Positions 46,540 through 57,620 of a DNA stretch of 64,000 bases are shown one piece after another. The notes below the pieces were generated by a model. The model saw nothing but the letters and a program-made list of their open reading frames with translations. It did no database searches and had not been told where the DNA came from. The translations under genes were made by a program, and so were the position numbers. Origin of the DNA: Ptychodera flava (taxonomy: Eukaryota; Hemichordata; Enteropneusta; Ptychoderidae); NCBI RefSeq assembly GCF_041260155.1, contig NW_027248277.1:4066501-4130500 (forward strand), read 5' to 3'. Position 1 is the first letter of the stretch; every line of letters starts with the position of its first letter.

Positions 46540-47546
46540 CAAATGAAAACTATCCCAGTAAAACTGAAAGTTTCGTAAAATTGCCCCAAAAATTCAAAAT
46601 TCCGATTTCAACTTAATTTCAATACATCTTATTAACAAAAACCCTAAGGACTGGTTTACTAAATATCAAAGCAATCAGACAGGTAAATTTTGAGAAACAA
46701 ATTTTTTGACCAAAAATGAGAAAAATTGCCCCCCAAAATACAAAATTGCAGATTTCATCCTAATTTTAAATATATCTAATAACATAAACCCTAGGAACCT
46801 GTACACTAGATATCAAAGCTACCAGATCAGAAATTTAGGAGAAAAATTTTTTGACCAAAAAAGGCAAAAAATGTCCCAAAATAAAAAAAAAAATTGCCAG
46901 TTTCAACAAACCTTCAATAAATTATATTGAGATTAATCTTAGATACCTGTATACCAAATACATGTATCACAGCTATCAGTAGTTTTTTTGATCAAAATTT
47001 TTTTATCAAAAATTGGGAAAATTGCCCCAAAATTACAAATATGACAATATCAATACAATTTGTACAAGCATGACTGAGGTCATTCTGAGGAACATGAATA
47101 TCAAGTTTCATAGCAATCAGACGAGTGATTTCAGAGAACAAGATTTTTTGACTAAAAACGGAAAAAATACCCTAAAAATACAAACATGCAAATTTCATCC
47201 CAATTTTTGCACACATAATTTAGAATACCTAAAGAAATCTGCATACCAAGTTTCAACCAAATCTGACCAATGCTTACTGAGTTTTAGCCATTTGCAGGAT
47301 TTTTCCTTTTTCCCCCTCATTTGCATATTTTTGGCACTGACATGCTCATTTGAACAAATTCACATCTCCACCCCTAGGTGCACCTGTACACCAAATACTA
47401 AGACAGTAGGTGCTACGGTTTAGGAGTTTTTGATGTTGACGGACTAACAGACATACATACATACTTACATACATACACACTGACGCCATTCTGCCACCTT
47501 ATACGAATACCTCCCATTTGCATATATACATATGCATATATGGGAG
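46540..47546 (+). mobile_element. Pearl/HINE-like element C with microsatellite and 3' stem-loop
   Basis: Tandem units anchored on TTTTTTGACCAAAAA-type words near 46695, 46840, 46995 and 47140, again about 145-155 bp apart. Then a distinct 3' block (TGAACAAATTCACATCTCCA), an ACATACATACTTACATACAT tract and a terminal stem-loop at 47511-47546 (CTCCCATTTGCATATATAC / ATATGCATATATGGGAG). The 3' block is shared with 63585-63834. Confidence 0.77.
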
Positions 47547-48269
47547 CGTAAAAATTAATGTAAAATAATTTTGACCAGAACAGACCTCTAGATTTCTGTG
47601 TTTTCCATGAAGTAGAGTAGTGTTTTCCATGAAGTAGAGTAGTGTTTTCCATGGAGTAGAGTAGTATTAAAATGACTGATATTTTGGCTGATTTTGATGA
47701 TTGATTTTTAATCTTTTTAAAATTGTCATTCTTACGAAGTCTTTGATCTGCAAGTTCTGGTAAGCTGAGAGCTGGTTTTTACTGGGTACAAATGTATTGC
47801 CATTCTTTGATTGTTTAATATGTTTACTTGGGCACTGATCATGCAAAAAATGTAATAAAAATATGTGTTGAATGTAATTTTCAAATGGTCTTACTAAGTG
47901 CAAAACAAACTGAAATCCTCTCAGATTGCACTAGTGAAGACATCAATTTCTCAAAATTTACGATGTGAGAGGAGGGGACACCCCACTCTTGCACTCTCCC
48001 CCTTGGCTATCCTATGTATGTCATTTTCAAATGTTTTACCCACTGCAATCAAATTGAAAACACCTCTCAGATTGTACTAGATTGCAGTATTGCACACATC
48101 AAGATTTAAAATTTTTCGATTCAAGGGGGGGACATCTAACGCTTTCCCCCTGGGCCTCTTGCCCATTCTCCCCTGAGAGACATCGTAGTGAAAACCCTGC
48201 ATTAATGTGCTGGGCGATTTTGTACGTTCTCATCTATTCAACCTAAAATCAAAACAAAATTTTTTGCAG
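47547..48269. other. No gene; a two-unit diverged repeat at 47910-48190
   Basis: CTCTCAGATTGxACTAG recurs about 130 bp apart with GGGGACA...CCCC blocks following each. A GTGTTTTCCATGAAGTAGA 27-bp triplet repeat lies at 47597-47660. Confidence 0.5.
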
Positions 48270-48433
48270 ACCAGATCCAGAGAGCACAGAAATATGAACT
48301 GCCAGAGGATATTTGGCTCTTTGGTCAGATTCCCCCAGTTGGTTTTTCTTTTTTATCAAAGAAAGAAATTGAAGCTGACCATGCAGAGGCTGTTTATCTG
48401 TCAGCAGCCATCTTGAAATCAGTGACTATGCAG
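48270..48433 (+). CDS. Unrecognised internal exon on the plus strand
   Basis: The exon is bounded by a strong acceptor (AAAATTTTTTGCAG) and a donor (ATGCAG/GTATAT). One frame is open across all 164 nt: two leading bases, then 54 codons ending in phase 0. It includes KYELPEDIWLFGQIPPVGF and EADHAEAVYLSAAILKSV, a balanced, protein-like composition. I do not recognise the family, and no partner exon was found in the window. It lies inside the intron between two minus-strand exons (48527-48649 and 43270-44420), so one gene is probably nested in or overlaps the other. Confidence 0.55.
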
Positions 48434-48526
48434 GTATATCCACAGTCCTCTTCTCTAGATTGAAGCCAAGTTCTCATAACTGCATGTAGTGTCAATAACA
48501 GAGAGTTTGTGAAGAAAAGAACTCAC

Positions 48527-48649
48527 CTTTCTCAGAGAGATTTCCATTGAGCACTCCATGATATAATTTCTGCGTTGACTTTTGAAACCATTCTCCGATT
48601 ATCTCCTGTTTATTGCCTTTAGAAAGAGTGGCCCACATTTTCTTACATT
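48527..48649 (-). CDS. Upstream exon of the minus-strand zinc-finger gene
   Basis: Acceptor TCTGTTTTCAG (ending at 48650) and donor GTGAGTTC (below 48527) bound a 123-nt exon with one open frame: CKKMWATLSKGNKQEIIGEW and HGVLNGNLSEK. Phase is two leading bases and one trailing base. The trailing G plus AT of exon 43270-44420 forms Asp and the frame continues into MTLLVNYLCQ. The domain is not recognised; it looks helical. Confidence 0.6.
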
Positions 48650-49068
48650 CTGAAAACAGACATAATATGTTTCAGCACAGACAGCATAGAAACTACTGCC
48701 CGTAGTATAATAGCTATATTTTTACAGCAGAACAAATTCTCATGCATCATATTGTTTCTGATAAAGATGATCCTGAAAGTAGCATTGGAAGTTCAATGTC
48801 AATGGTAGCAATGACAGATACTTTCTTCGTCCGGGTCCACTGTTCTGCAGGTTTACCGAATCAGATTATAATCAAATGTAGATAAAGCGAGGACAGCGGA
48901 AACAAAGACCAAAACACGATTTCGTACAAGACTGAACCCCATAGCCACATCGGATTTTACTCAGATTGATGACATAATTACCGTACATTGAACAGTCCCT
49001 CCTGTGTGATATTGAGCATGGTTACAATTCCATAGGTGGGAACAAAGCTGAGCTTCATAGCATAGGAA
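48650..49068. other. No gene assigned
   Basis: A minus frame at about 48983-49100 (with AISYAMKLSFVPTYG) precedes a GTAATT donor, but its phase does not fit exon 48527-48649. Left unassigned. Confidence 0.3.
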
Positions 49069-49116
49069 ATGGCACAGGCTCCCGCAACGTTAGAAAGATA
49101 TAGCAATGCTTACACT

Positions 49117-49210
49117 AGCTCTGCATGGCAGGGCTGTGTGCTACCGGCGTTATGGTGGGAGGCCGTGTAACGCCGGTAACACACAGCCCTGCCATGCAGC
49201 GAGCTACCGT
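49117..49210. mobile_element. 94-bp hairpin element, 11-bp direct repeats ATGCTTACACT
   Basis: ATGCTTACACT at 49106-49116 and 49211-49221. Body AGCTCTGCATGGCAGGGCTG...CAGCCCTGCCATGCAGcgAGCT is a hairpin with further pairing ACCGGCGTTA/TAACGCCGGT inside. The last five bases (ACCGT) lie outside the symmetry, so the true duplication could be shorter. Closely related to the inner hairpin of 4214-4416. Confidence 0.85.
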
Positions 49211-49400
49211 ATGCTTACACTACAGGAGACATTGCTGTTTATCGAACCACAAGCGCCTATGCCATGGCAAAATTGACAACTGTTAATGATTCTGTCGACA
49301 ACGAGGAGAAAGAAATTCTATATAATGATGATATACAATTATTGAAAACAGGGGACACAGTACCTTGTGGAGTGCATATTGTCTTCAGGTCAGCCTTCGG

Positions 49401-50011
49401 TAGCTGCAAAATTGTAGCGCTACGGTGAGGCGGTCGGTGATTTTTGGTTTTTGCGACTTCGCTCACCAGTAGCGCTACAAGCCGATGGCCCTGGAGAGTA
49501 TCATATAAGCGCGTCGTACTCGACCAGGCGTTTTGATGTGGAATGCAACATATTTACTGCATTTGGTCGTACCGATTTATCACTACTGAAGACTAAACAG
49601 TATACTGCACTAACTTTGTCATTTATGGGGTTTGGAATTTGTTCAAACACGACGATCGCGTTCTGAAAACATTGAGCGTGGGGCGTCGGTGTTTGTGGGA
49701 GCCGCCATTACCGGAAGTTGGTAATGACGGCTCCCAGAAATGTTTCGGAACGCGATCGTCGTGTTTGAACAAATTCCAAACCCCATAAATGACAAAGTTA
49801 GTGCAGTATACTGTTTAGTCTTCAGTAGTGATAAATCGGTACGACCAAATGCAGTAAATATGTTGCATTCCACATCAAAACGCCTGGTCGAGTACGACGC
49901 GCTTATATGATACTCTCCAGGGCCATCGGCCTTGTAGCGCTACTGGTGAGCGAAGTCGCAAAAACCAAAAATCACCGACCGCCTCACCGTAGCGCTACAA
50001 TTTTGCAGCTA
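49401..50011. mobile_element. 611-bp near-perfect palindrome, 9-bp TSD AGCCTTCGG
   Basis: AGCCTTCGG at 49392-49400 and 50012-50020. Arms of about 265-270 bp appear identical by eye, from TAGCTGCAAAATTGTAGCGC inward to the CGATCGCGTTC region. The centre holds a second hairpin, GGGAGCCGCCATTACC / GGTAATGACGGCTCCC. Each arm contains two GTAGCGCTAC palindromes of its own. Near-complete arm identity implies a young insertion or ongoing arm conversion. No protein coded. Confidence 0.92.
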
Positions 50012-50168
50012 AGCCTTCGGAAGTGTGGGGGATTCCACAGCACTTGATGGCATTGACAGCAGTACGACTTCTTTGGCGGCAGTGGGCGCCAGCATACGGG
50101 AACTTGATTGTTCTCCGTGGTCTTTTCCCCCAAACGATGACACCACACTGGGACTGTCCATTTTGTGA

Positions 50169-51040
50169 ATCTCTGCAGGTTTTGTGCGATCACGATGGGT
50201 ACATGGGTGTACTGTGAGACTAAGTTGGCCTGGACCTCACGAGTACGAGTGATCCGTGCAATGCACTTTGACCCTATTATGACGAGGTGCGTTCTGGGAG
50301 AGTTTGAAAGTCTTGCAGTGTCCTGGGCGTTGAGGGCGGACGATGCTCACTGCTCATTACGTAGGCCTACGTTTTTTAACATCATCACCAGAAAAATATA
50401 CAATGGCTAGTAATAATTTTATCTGGATGTTTCTTTGTCTGTTTGTCATGTCTCTGCTGATTTGTTTTTGTTCCGAATGTCCTGTTTGTCTTTTGTTTCA
50501 TTTAGTTATATACTTTTTTTTATATTTTATTTCAAACAAACCCGTTATTGGGGCAACCTGTTGGTTCGTGAGTAAATAAATAAATATTTTTTTTTAGAGA
50601 TTGAAAGCAAACATTGTTACCGCGATATAATTGCATTCGTTTGAGTAATTCTGGAAACCGTCCATATCATGGGAACTATACGACTACTATCGATCAGGTC
50701 TGGTCCATGGCGCAGACTACGTACCTGTACCAAAACATAGACAAAGCAAAATCAATGATGACAACTGGCCGTACGTATTTTGGAACAGTGAAAACTTGCA
50801 AGTATGACAGAAAAAAATACGCTGTCTAGCTAAAAATATGACTGCAAGTCTGATTTAAAAGAGTGTCTTGACTCTCTATCTGCTACCTGGCCCAGAGTGA
50901 CATGACAAAGGTTCAGAATTCAAGTGTATGTATAATGGCTAACAACTGCGTTCGTCAAATTGTAATTCGAAGCTTTGCAGGTATGTCACCATCGAAAGTA
51001 GAACATGTTAAGTAACCATGCAGGGCTAAAAAGAGCTCTT
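50169..51040. other. No gene recognised; T-rich tract ending in AAATAAATAAAT
   Basis: From 50410 to 50590 the sequence resembles a retroelement 3' tail (T-rich, ending GTGAGTAAATAAATAAATA), but no upstream coding part was found. Confidence 0.4.
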
Positions 51041-51049
51041 TACCATGGG

Positions 51050-52466
51050 GAAATTATTATTACTTAGATTATGTGCCATATTTGACGATAGTCAAGTAAC
51101 TCGAGATCTGGTTAAAGACGCTCCCGAAAAATTTCTTTGTTCATGGATTACTTATTCAGGTACATCACAAGCGGCTTTCGCCTTAGTAAAGACAAAATTA
51201 CCAGTATGTTATCAATATTGATTCTTCATTAGTAAGACCTGAATATAAGTTGCATGTATATTCCAAGTATATGCTTTCTTCAATTAGGTTTATGTTAACT
51301 GTACATGATCTGACAAAATCACAAAGAAGCTTTCTAGATAGTATTACAACTAAATATATCAAAAAGTGGTTAAATATTCCTTCTCATGGTGCCACTTCGG
51401 CAATTTTATTTACAGTCAACAGGGGCTTGCCATTCTGCTCATCTCCCAAGTGTACAATGAATGCCATGCACATACTGCAGCACACTGTCACATCAGGGCA
51501 GATGACCGGGTTATGGCAGCCATGAATGTCACAATAGCACGGGAGGAATCTTATAGTAGGAAATCATATGGCAACATTGAAGCTGCTGCCATAGCAGATG
51601 CTGTTAATGCAGCAACAGGTAGTAAGTGGGACCATGTGAAGGAAAACATCAAACAAATCGTTACAACAAAATATCAGTGTCATTGGATGGATAAAATAAA
51701 ATCTCTGGTTGTTCAGGGAAAATTCCTGGCGCTTCTTGCTGAAGAAAAGTCTGACATTACATTGAGAAGCATTATAAAAAAATCCTCAGCTTCGCAGTCA
51801 TGGCAGCCATTGACTGTCTTCCAACGTTCAATGAGATGGGGTAAGAAAATTTCCTCAAAGTGTAAACTTTGCGGTAATACCCAAACCCTTCATAATGTTC
51901 TGAATGGCTGCAAAGTCATGCTTGATCAGAATAGATACACTTTGCGACATAATAATATTCTGAATTATATTTTTCAAACTTGTCCTTCGTCATCAGTTAT
52001 GGACACATTATCTATTTACGCCGATTTACCAGGTCATACAAAAGGTACCATCCCGCGCAATGTTTTAAGTACACCTGACCGTCCTGATCTTGTTATTCTG
52101 TTCAGTAATGTAAAAAGAATAATCATTTTTGAACTGACAGTACCATTTGAATTTAATATCGAGAGACATCACAATGACAAATGCATGAAATATTCACATC
52201 TTGTTAACTCTTTACAAGCTCAAGGTTATTCGATTGAACTCATTTGTTTTGTAGTCGGGTCGAGAGGCCAAATAACAACAGACAATAAACTCAGACTTCT
52301 ACAACTTCTTAAGGCACTGAAATTAAGTAAACAGCATAAAACCGTGATACGTGATATAAGTAAACCATGCCTTATCTCAAGCTATTGCCTATTTCATGCC
52401 AAAGATGAACCATCATGGTGTGAGGCTTCAATATTGTCTTCTTCCAAAAGTGCAACTACTAAATAG
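51050..52466 (+). pseudogene. Non-LTR retrotransposon with restriction-like endonuclease, 5'-truncated
   Basis: Frames on the plus strand give the C-terminal third of an RT (FLCSWITYSGTSQAAFALVK near 51140, YIKKWLNIPSHGATSAILF near 51350), then a long open part 51366-52466. This contains a zinc knuckle CKLCGNTQTLHNVLNGC (C-x2-C...H-x4-C) and a restriction-like endonuclease signature RPDLVILF...IIIFELTVPFE, the layout of R2/NeSL-type non-LTR elements, whose endonuclease is C-terminal to the RT. One frame shift lies near 51430. The catalytic RT motifs are absent, so this is a 5'-truncated copy, as usual for target-primed insertion. The endonuclease region itself is intact as read. Confidence 0.82.
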
Positions 52467-52830
52467 CATTGTATAATGTACATTTACCAACCCATCCATA
52501 CGTTCATCTGTATTATACAGATTTACTTTTGTTTTGCGCAGGTTCTTTCTTTTCTGTTTAACTTTGATTTTTAGTGAATGTTTTGTTTTGTCTTTGTGTG
52601 TTTTGTCTCCTTGTTAAATGTTTTTTTTGTTTGTTTGTTTGTTTTTCTTTGCCAAGATGTTATACGTCATGTTCTTCATTGTTATTGCAATGTTTTGTTT
52701 GCCGTGCTTCTTGCTAGTCCAGGGAACATTTTGCCTCTTGGGGTTTTTTTTTTTTTTGTGTGTGTGTGTGTGTGTGTGTGTCTTCTTTTTATTGATTATG
52801 AAATAGAAAGTGATTTAATAAACACATGAT
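52467..52830 (+). repeat. Retroelement 3' region with (GT)n
   Basis: T-rich sequence after the stop codon, with a T-run and GTGTGTGTGTGTGTGTGTGT at about 52743-52781, then AATAAACACATGATG near 52815, a plausible polyadenylation context. Confidence 0.6.
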
Positions 52831-53740
52831 GTATGAGTAATATTTGTTTGACTTAAAGATGTTGAAGATATCCAAACTGAGAAACAAGGGCTTAGAGTTA
52901 GCACAAAATTCTGAAAAAAGATATCAAAAAGAACAATGGGCCCAAGGTATTAAGGCGTATATTTCTCCAGACTTCTATACAAAAACGTTACATGACTTTT
53001 CAGGGCAACAAGTAGAACGGTTGATGTTTCGGGGTTTGGTGTTACGTTTTGTCACAGTCGCTCGTTTTTATTATTTTTTTAAATCACAGAGGCTGTAGAG
53101 AAAACAAAGTTACAACTAATTTCCAGTCGTTTGATTGCTGCATGTCTGTGTTGTTGTTCCTTAATGTCCAAATTGAGACTATTCATGTCGTAAATTATTG
53201 TTATTAAGTCTGTAAGAAATATTTTGAAGACTGAATTTGCATCACTGAAGAAAGGTACATACTACCATAAGATGCTGTCACCAGATTATCACCGGATTAA
53301 CTTTCACAAAGTCAACAACGAACAAAGTAAATCTGGTGATAATCTAGTGACAGCTGGTGTCCACAGATTAGTAATTTTATTGCTTGCTTTGGCGCATTAG
53401 GTAATCAAGTGCATCAGAAAATAGAGGCAACAAGTGACGAAATTTTCCATAAGATTGTCACAGGACAAATACGTGACACAGGGAAGGAAAAAAAATGTTA
53501 GAAAACCAGCGCTAACATACGACCAAGACATCAAAGGTGGCAGTATAAATCTTTATTGGCAATACATATCATAGTCAAACATATTAAAAGAAAATAAACA
53601 CTAGCAAGGAGAAAGCTACGCTGAGACCAATACACCTCTATCCCCACCCCCACCACAAGGGACGGGCATATAAGCAATCCCCTATGGTCTAATCATGGAA
53701 ATTCATTAAATATGCAAAAAAGCAGTAATCAGAATGCAAT
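52831..53740. other. No gene recognised; hairpin at 53274-53354
   Basis: GCTGTCACCAGATTATCACC and its mirror GGTGATAATCTAGTGACAGC enclose a 40-bp loop. The flanks show no clear duplication. An 84-codon plus frame at 52844-53098 has no signature. Confidence 0.45.
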
Positions 53741-53741
53741 G

Positions 53742-53748
53742 ATTATTA

Positions 53749-53791
<43 letters not shown>

Positions 53792-53792
53792 C
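53742..53792. repeat. (ATT)n microsatellite
   Basis: About 15 uninterrupted ATT triplets. The isoleucine-rich frame across it is an artefact. Confidence 0.95.
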
Positions 53793-53988
53793 ATATCTTT
53801 ATTTCAGATTATAAAAATCCATAGCAAAACAACAATACATTTTAAAATATACGCTTATTCCAAATCCTCCACAGTCCACTCTGTGATAACACTGATAAAG
53901 ATAAAACACTCACCACAAGAGGGTTACTTGAGAGGTGGAGTCTGCTCAGAAAACTAAATGATTTTTTTCCGAAGGATTTCATCAAAAG

Positions 53989-54474
53989 TTAAAATCGAAA
54001 GACTGACAAACATTGCACTGTTACTTTGAATGAAAGAATGTTTAAAACCAGATAACTTACGAAAAACATGAGAGTAAGCTCGTCTAACTGCATTAAACGT
54101 ACATAAAGAAAACGTAAGTAAAAACAATGAGGGATATCACAAAAGACAGAAAATAAGTGACATTTAACAGAAAGAGACGTGAATTTAAAATCACGAATTA
54201 TAGCATTGCCACGAACATAAAATTGCCGAGTCTGAGCCTGAATGTCCTCATTATCCCTAAGGTCACAAGTGATTAAGTGACCGAGGTATTTATAAACACT
54301 GACATAATTAAGCATTTTACCATTAAGATAAATTGGAACTTGTCTAAGCTTACGAATACTTGGTTGAATTATCATACAAACTGTCTTTTGCTCATTGAAA
54401 AATAATGAATGATTGTCACCATAATGACCACATATATCAACAATGCCAATGACCACATATATCAGCAATGCCAA
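53989..54474 (-). pseudogene. Non-LTR retrotransposon RT fragment
   Basis: Minus-strand frame with GDNHSLFFNEQKTVCMIIQP, VYKYLGHLITCDLRDNEDIQ and a following YVRGNAIIRDFKFTS. This matches the region after the catalytic YADD box in non-LTR reverse transcriptases (family YLG-x-D pattern with K...LF...C further on). The YADD box itself is missing: the frame is preceded by a 27-bp direct duplication (54419-54472, ACCACATATATCAxCAATGC). C-terminally the match fades. A different element from the one at 51 kb. Confidence 0.72.
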
Positions 54475-55719
54475 TTAAATTTACAACAGGGTACAGATCT
54501 ACGGTATGTATGTAGAATTCAATGATCCAGAATGGTCAAAATCAATGCATTCAGTATGAATATATAATTACAATCATACCCATTCACAATCCAATAATAC
54601 TAGGTCAAATTAGTTTTAAACATGCATGCAATTGTTACTAACACAGACACAAACACTTGGGTATATGGTCAATGATCTATGTTTATTAAATGTACAAATG
54701 AGAAACAGAGTGCCATTTTAATCAAATTTACGACATATGTAGACTGAAGTACGAGCAATGAATGGTAAGGTTTTCAGTATTCATTGGTACATTGTCTATT
54801 TACATGAAATATGCAAATAACCTAATAATCAAAGTGTAATACTTATCAAACATACAGAATAAATAAACCCCTGTAGGTACAATAAAAAGCAGAGGTTCAT
54901 CAACATCAGTAGATTCAATATTAGTATATGGCAAAATCAAAGAAATTAAGCATGAAAATGTGTAAATGAGTGTCATGTTCATCAAACTTTCAGCATAACT
55001 TGATCTAAGTATGAGTGACAAACATCAACAATGTCAGATGAAATTTGATGTATTTAATTTTGATGTAGTCTAGTATTTGAATTATTTTTAAAAACTAGTA
55101 TGCAAATAAGCTAATATTCTGTAAGCAAAACACATGAAACTTTTAGCATCGTAAGACCATGCTACAGTTTGAGCTTTTTAACAGTTGCATCAGATTTGGT
55201 TTGGTAGTGTCTGAGATGTAGCTCATTACAATTATTTGATTATGCAAATTACCAATCATTATGCAGACCACACCCACCAATATGCAATAAAATCTAGATC
55301 GTTCCATGATTATGTACCTCATTTCATGACATGCTGACAAAAAGTTTTCAAATTATGACTGGAATAAAATTGTCTGTGGATGGGTAGACTCCCTCCCCCT
55401 CCCTATCTCTCCCTCTCTGTCAGATGGATAGACATATTGGTGACATGTAGGGCAATGTTTGGGCCTCTGCTTAATGGTGTCCAAACAACCCTATATTACC
55501 ATCGTACCCAATGCCTCATCGAATAATTGTTTCAAGTAATATTTAATTTACCAAGGAAATGTTAGAAGATGAAAGCCTAATGACCTAAATGACAAATGTA
55601 CAAATTATTGATACAGTAAATTTTACCCCTTGTGTTAAAAATAGTGTCAATAACACCGGGCTCCCATGCTTCATGTCATAATGACCTGGGCACCTAATTT
55701 GCAAGCAATGGAATAAACC
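54475..55719. other. No gene; AT-rich with scattered ATGCAAAT(A/T)A words
   Basis: Words like ATGCAAATAACCTAATA recur at about 54810, 55100 and 55235, suggesting an old, degraded tandem repeat related in style to 11110-11935. No coding signature. Confidence 0.45.
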
Positions 55720-56183
55720 ATATCAAAGACGAAGATTGTTTGACCAAAAATGGCAAATACTGCCCTCAAAATACCAATATACAAATGTCTCCATAATTTC
55801 AATGAATCCTATTTTGGTCATCTCAAGAAATCTGTGAACAAAAACCAACTGGTTTGTGCAGAGATGATTCTTTGGCAAAGCTGTCAAAAATAAACACAAA
55901 ATGCAATTTAACTAGAAAGAGCCTCTATTGACATCAAATCAAGACGACTAAACATGTATGATAAGGATGAGATTAGTAGTTCCTGAGTTCTTGGTTTTTG
56001 AACATTTTCACTTTTTTCTTAGTAACGTCATTTGAATTTTTACAGTGCTGACAGGTTTATTTGAAGAACGGCACGTCTACATCATATATGGCATTACACC
56101 AAAATCGAGTTTGACCTTTGTTCTCAAGTTTTTGCTGTGGACATACATACTACATATATACACATCCCTACATCCCTACATAC
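55720..56183 (+). mobile_element. HINE-like repeat, left part, interrupted at 56184
   Basis: Begins with TTGTTTGACCAAAAATGGCA and proceeds through TTCCTGAGTTCTTGGTTTTT, GTCTACATCATATATGGCAT and a CATACATACTACATATATAC tract ending ATCCCTACATAC. The same blocks continue right of the insertion (61513 on). Confidence 0.72.
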
Positions 56184-57295
56184 CAGTGTGCGAAATTAAG
56201 TGAAAATGAGCTTCCGGTGATAAAGACCTGCACCAAGCCAAAGCTTGAGGCATGCAGTTGTTAACAACCTGTATTACTATCAAAGTCAACCCTCTTTCCC
56301 CAAATACAATGCTTTTGAATGTTGTATGAAGATATATTATTCTTTTTACCTTACTGCAATAAAAGAGATAGCAACTAATTTTTAATTTTTCATGTCCTTT
56401 TAACAATAGAGTCAGCAAGTTTTCACTCCAAAGCAACATTGTTTACAAAGATTGTAGATAGTGTAAGTGAATGATTATGAATCACTCATCTGCAATCTCA
56501 AAAAGATCACAGCCCTCATCTTCCTCACTATTATTGAAATCTGAATCACATGATTTATGGTGAGAAACAGATCAGGGTTGAGCAAATCATTTTTGAGTCA
56601 CTAGCGCCCAGGATGTTAGCCAAAAACATTTACTAATCTAGCCTCAATTTCCACTTCGTCCACATAGCCCGCTAGTGACTTGCTGAGTTTTGTGAAGTTC
56701 ATGGTTTCACAGCCTGCTTGCAAACTGTAAATCACAGTCCCTCCGTGAGTGCAGGGACTGTGGCAAAATGTTCGGAAAAATTGCGTGGTGAAATTTTTTT
56801 CCTAAATTAACGAAACCTGTGAAGCAAAAAAAAAAAAAATAGCAAGATACCAATCATTTATTGTTTGTGTAGTGCATTACCATTCTTTGAACATATATGA
56901 TATGACAACACTGTGATACTTTTATGATTAATTCCCTCCCGGGGATGTTGTTACAACCGATAACGTAGTAACTAACCGATAACGTATCAAACCCGATAAC
57001 GTAGTAAAAATTAACCGATAACGTAGTAAATCAACCGATAACGTAGTAACAAACCGATAACGTAGTAAATTTTTCTAACCGATAACGTAGTAAAAATTTA
57101 CCGATAACGTAGTAATTTTTCCTAACCGATAACGTATCAACAAATTTACCAATAACGTATCAATGAACCAATAACGAATTAAATCAACTGATAACGTAAA
57201 AAAGTCAACCAATACCGCATCATAACATATCAATTAACTGATAATATCTGATTAAGCGATTTATGGGAAGCGATAGATTGATCGATTTATAGATA

Positions 57296-57307
57296 GATAG
57301 ATATTAA

Positions 57308-57367
<60 letters not shown>

Positions 57368-57620
57368 ATGGATCGATCAATGTATCGATAGATAAATCGA
57401 GCACTCAATGGATAGATCGATCGATCTATCTATCGATGTTTGATAGATGGTCGGTCGGTCAATCGATCGATCGATAGATAGATAAATTGATAGGCAGATC
57501 GATCGATAGAATGAAGGATCTATTAATTCGATAGACAGATAGATCAATTAATCGATAAATCGATGGATCTATTCGATAAATCGATCAATAGAAAGATATA
57601 TCTATAGATCGATTTGTTAT
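57296..57620. repeat. (GATA)n and GATC-rich tract, left side
   Basis: A pure GATA run at about 57305-57366 passes into mixed GATC/GATA/GATT words. Similar words at 59935-60075 lie on the mirrored side of the same element. Confidence 0.9.

Larger units (their letters stand above)
49069..50168 (+). pseudogene. 124-codon reading frame broken by two palindromic insertions
   Basis: ATG at 49069 has an in-frame TAG two codons upstream. The frame is interrupted by a 94-bp hairpin (with an 11-bp duplication) and a 611-bp palindrome (with a 9-bp duplication). Subtracting 105 and 620 bases from the 1100-bp span leaves 375, that is 124 codons plus the TGA at 50166-50168, in a single frame. Segments read MAQAPATLERYSNAY, KEILYNDDIQLLKTG and ASIRELDCSPWSF. 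No family is recognised and splice sites are not evident. It could be a real single-exon gene allele now broken, or a chance frame; the exact arithmetic favours the former. Confidence 0.45.

Noticed and set aside
48983-49100. Minus-strand exon with AISYAMKLSFVPTYG
   Set aside because: It has a usable donor, but its phase gives a stop when joined to exon 48527-48649, no acceptor was found, and it overlaps the plus frame starting at 49069.
56957-57240. ACCGATAACG repeats resembling a CRISPR or iteron origin
   Set aside because: Spacers are only 0-10 bp and low in complexity, and the array is mirrored at the other end of a TSD-flanked element, which fits transposon termini.
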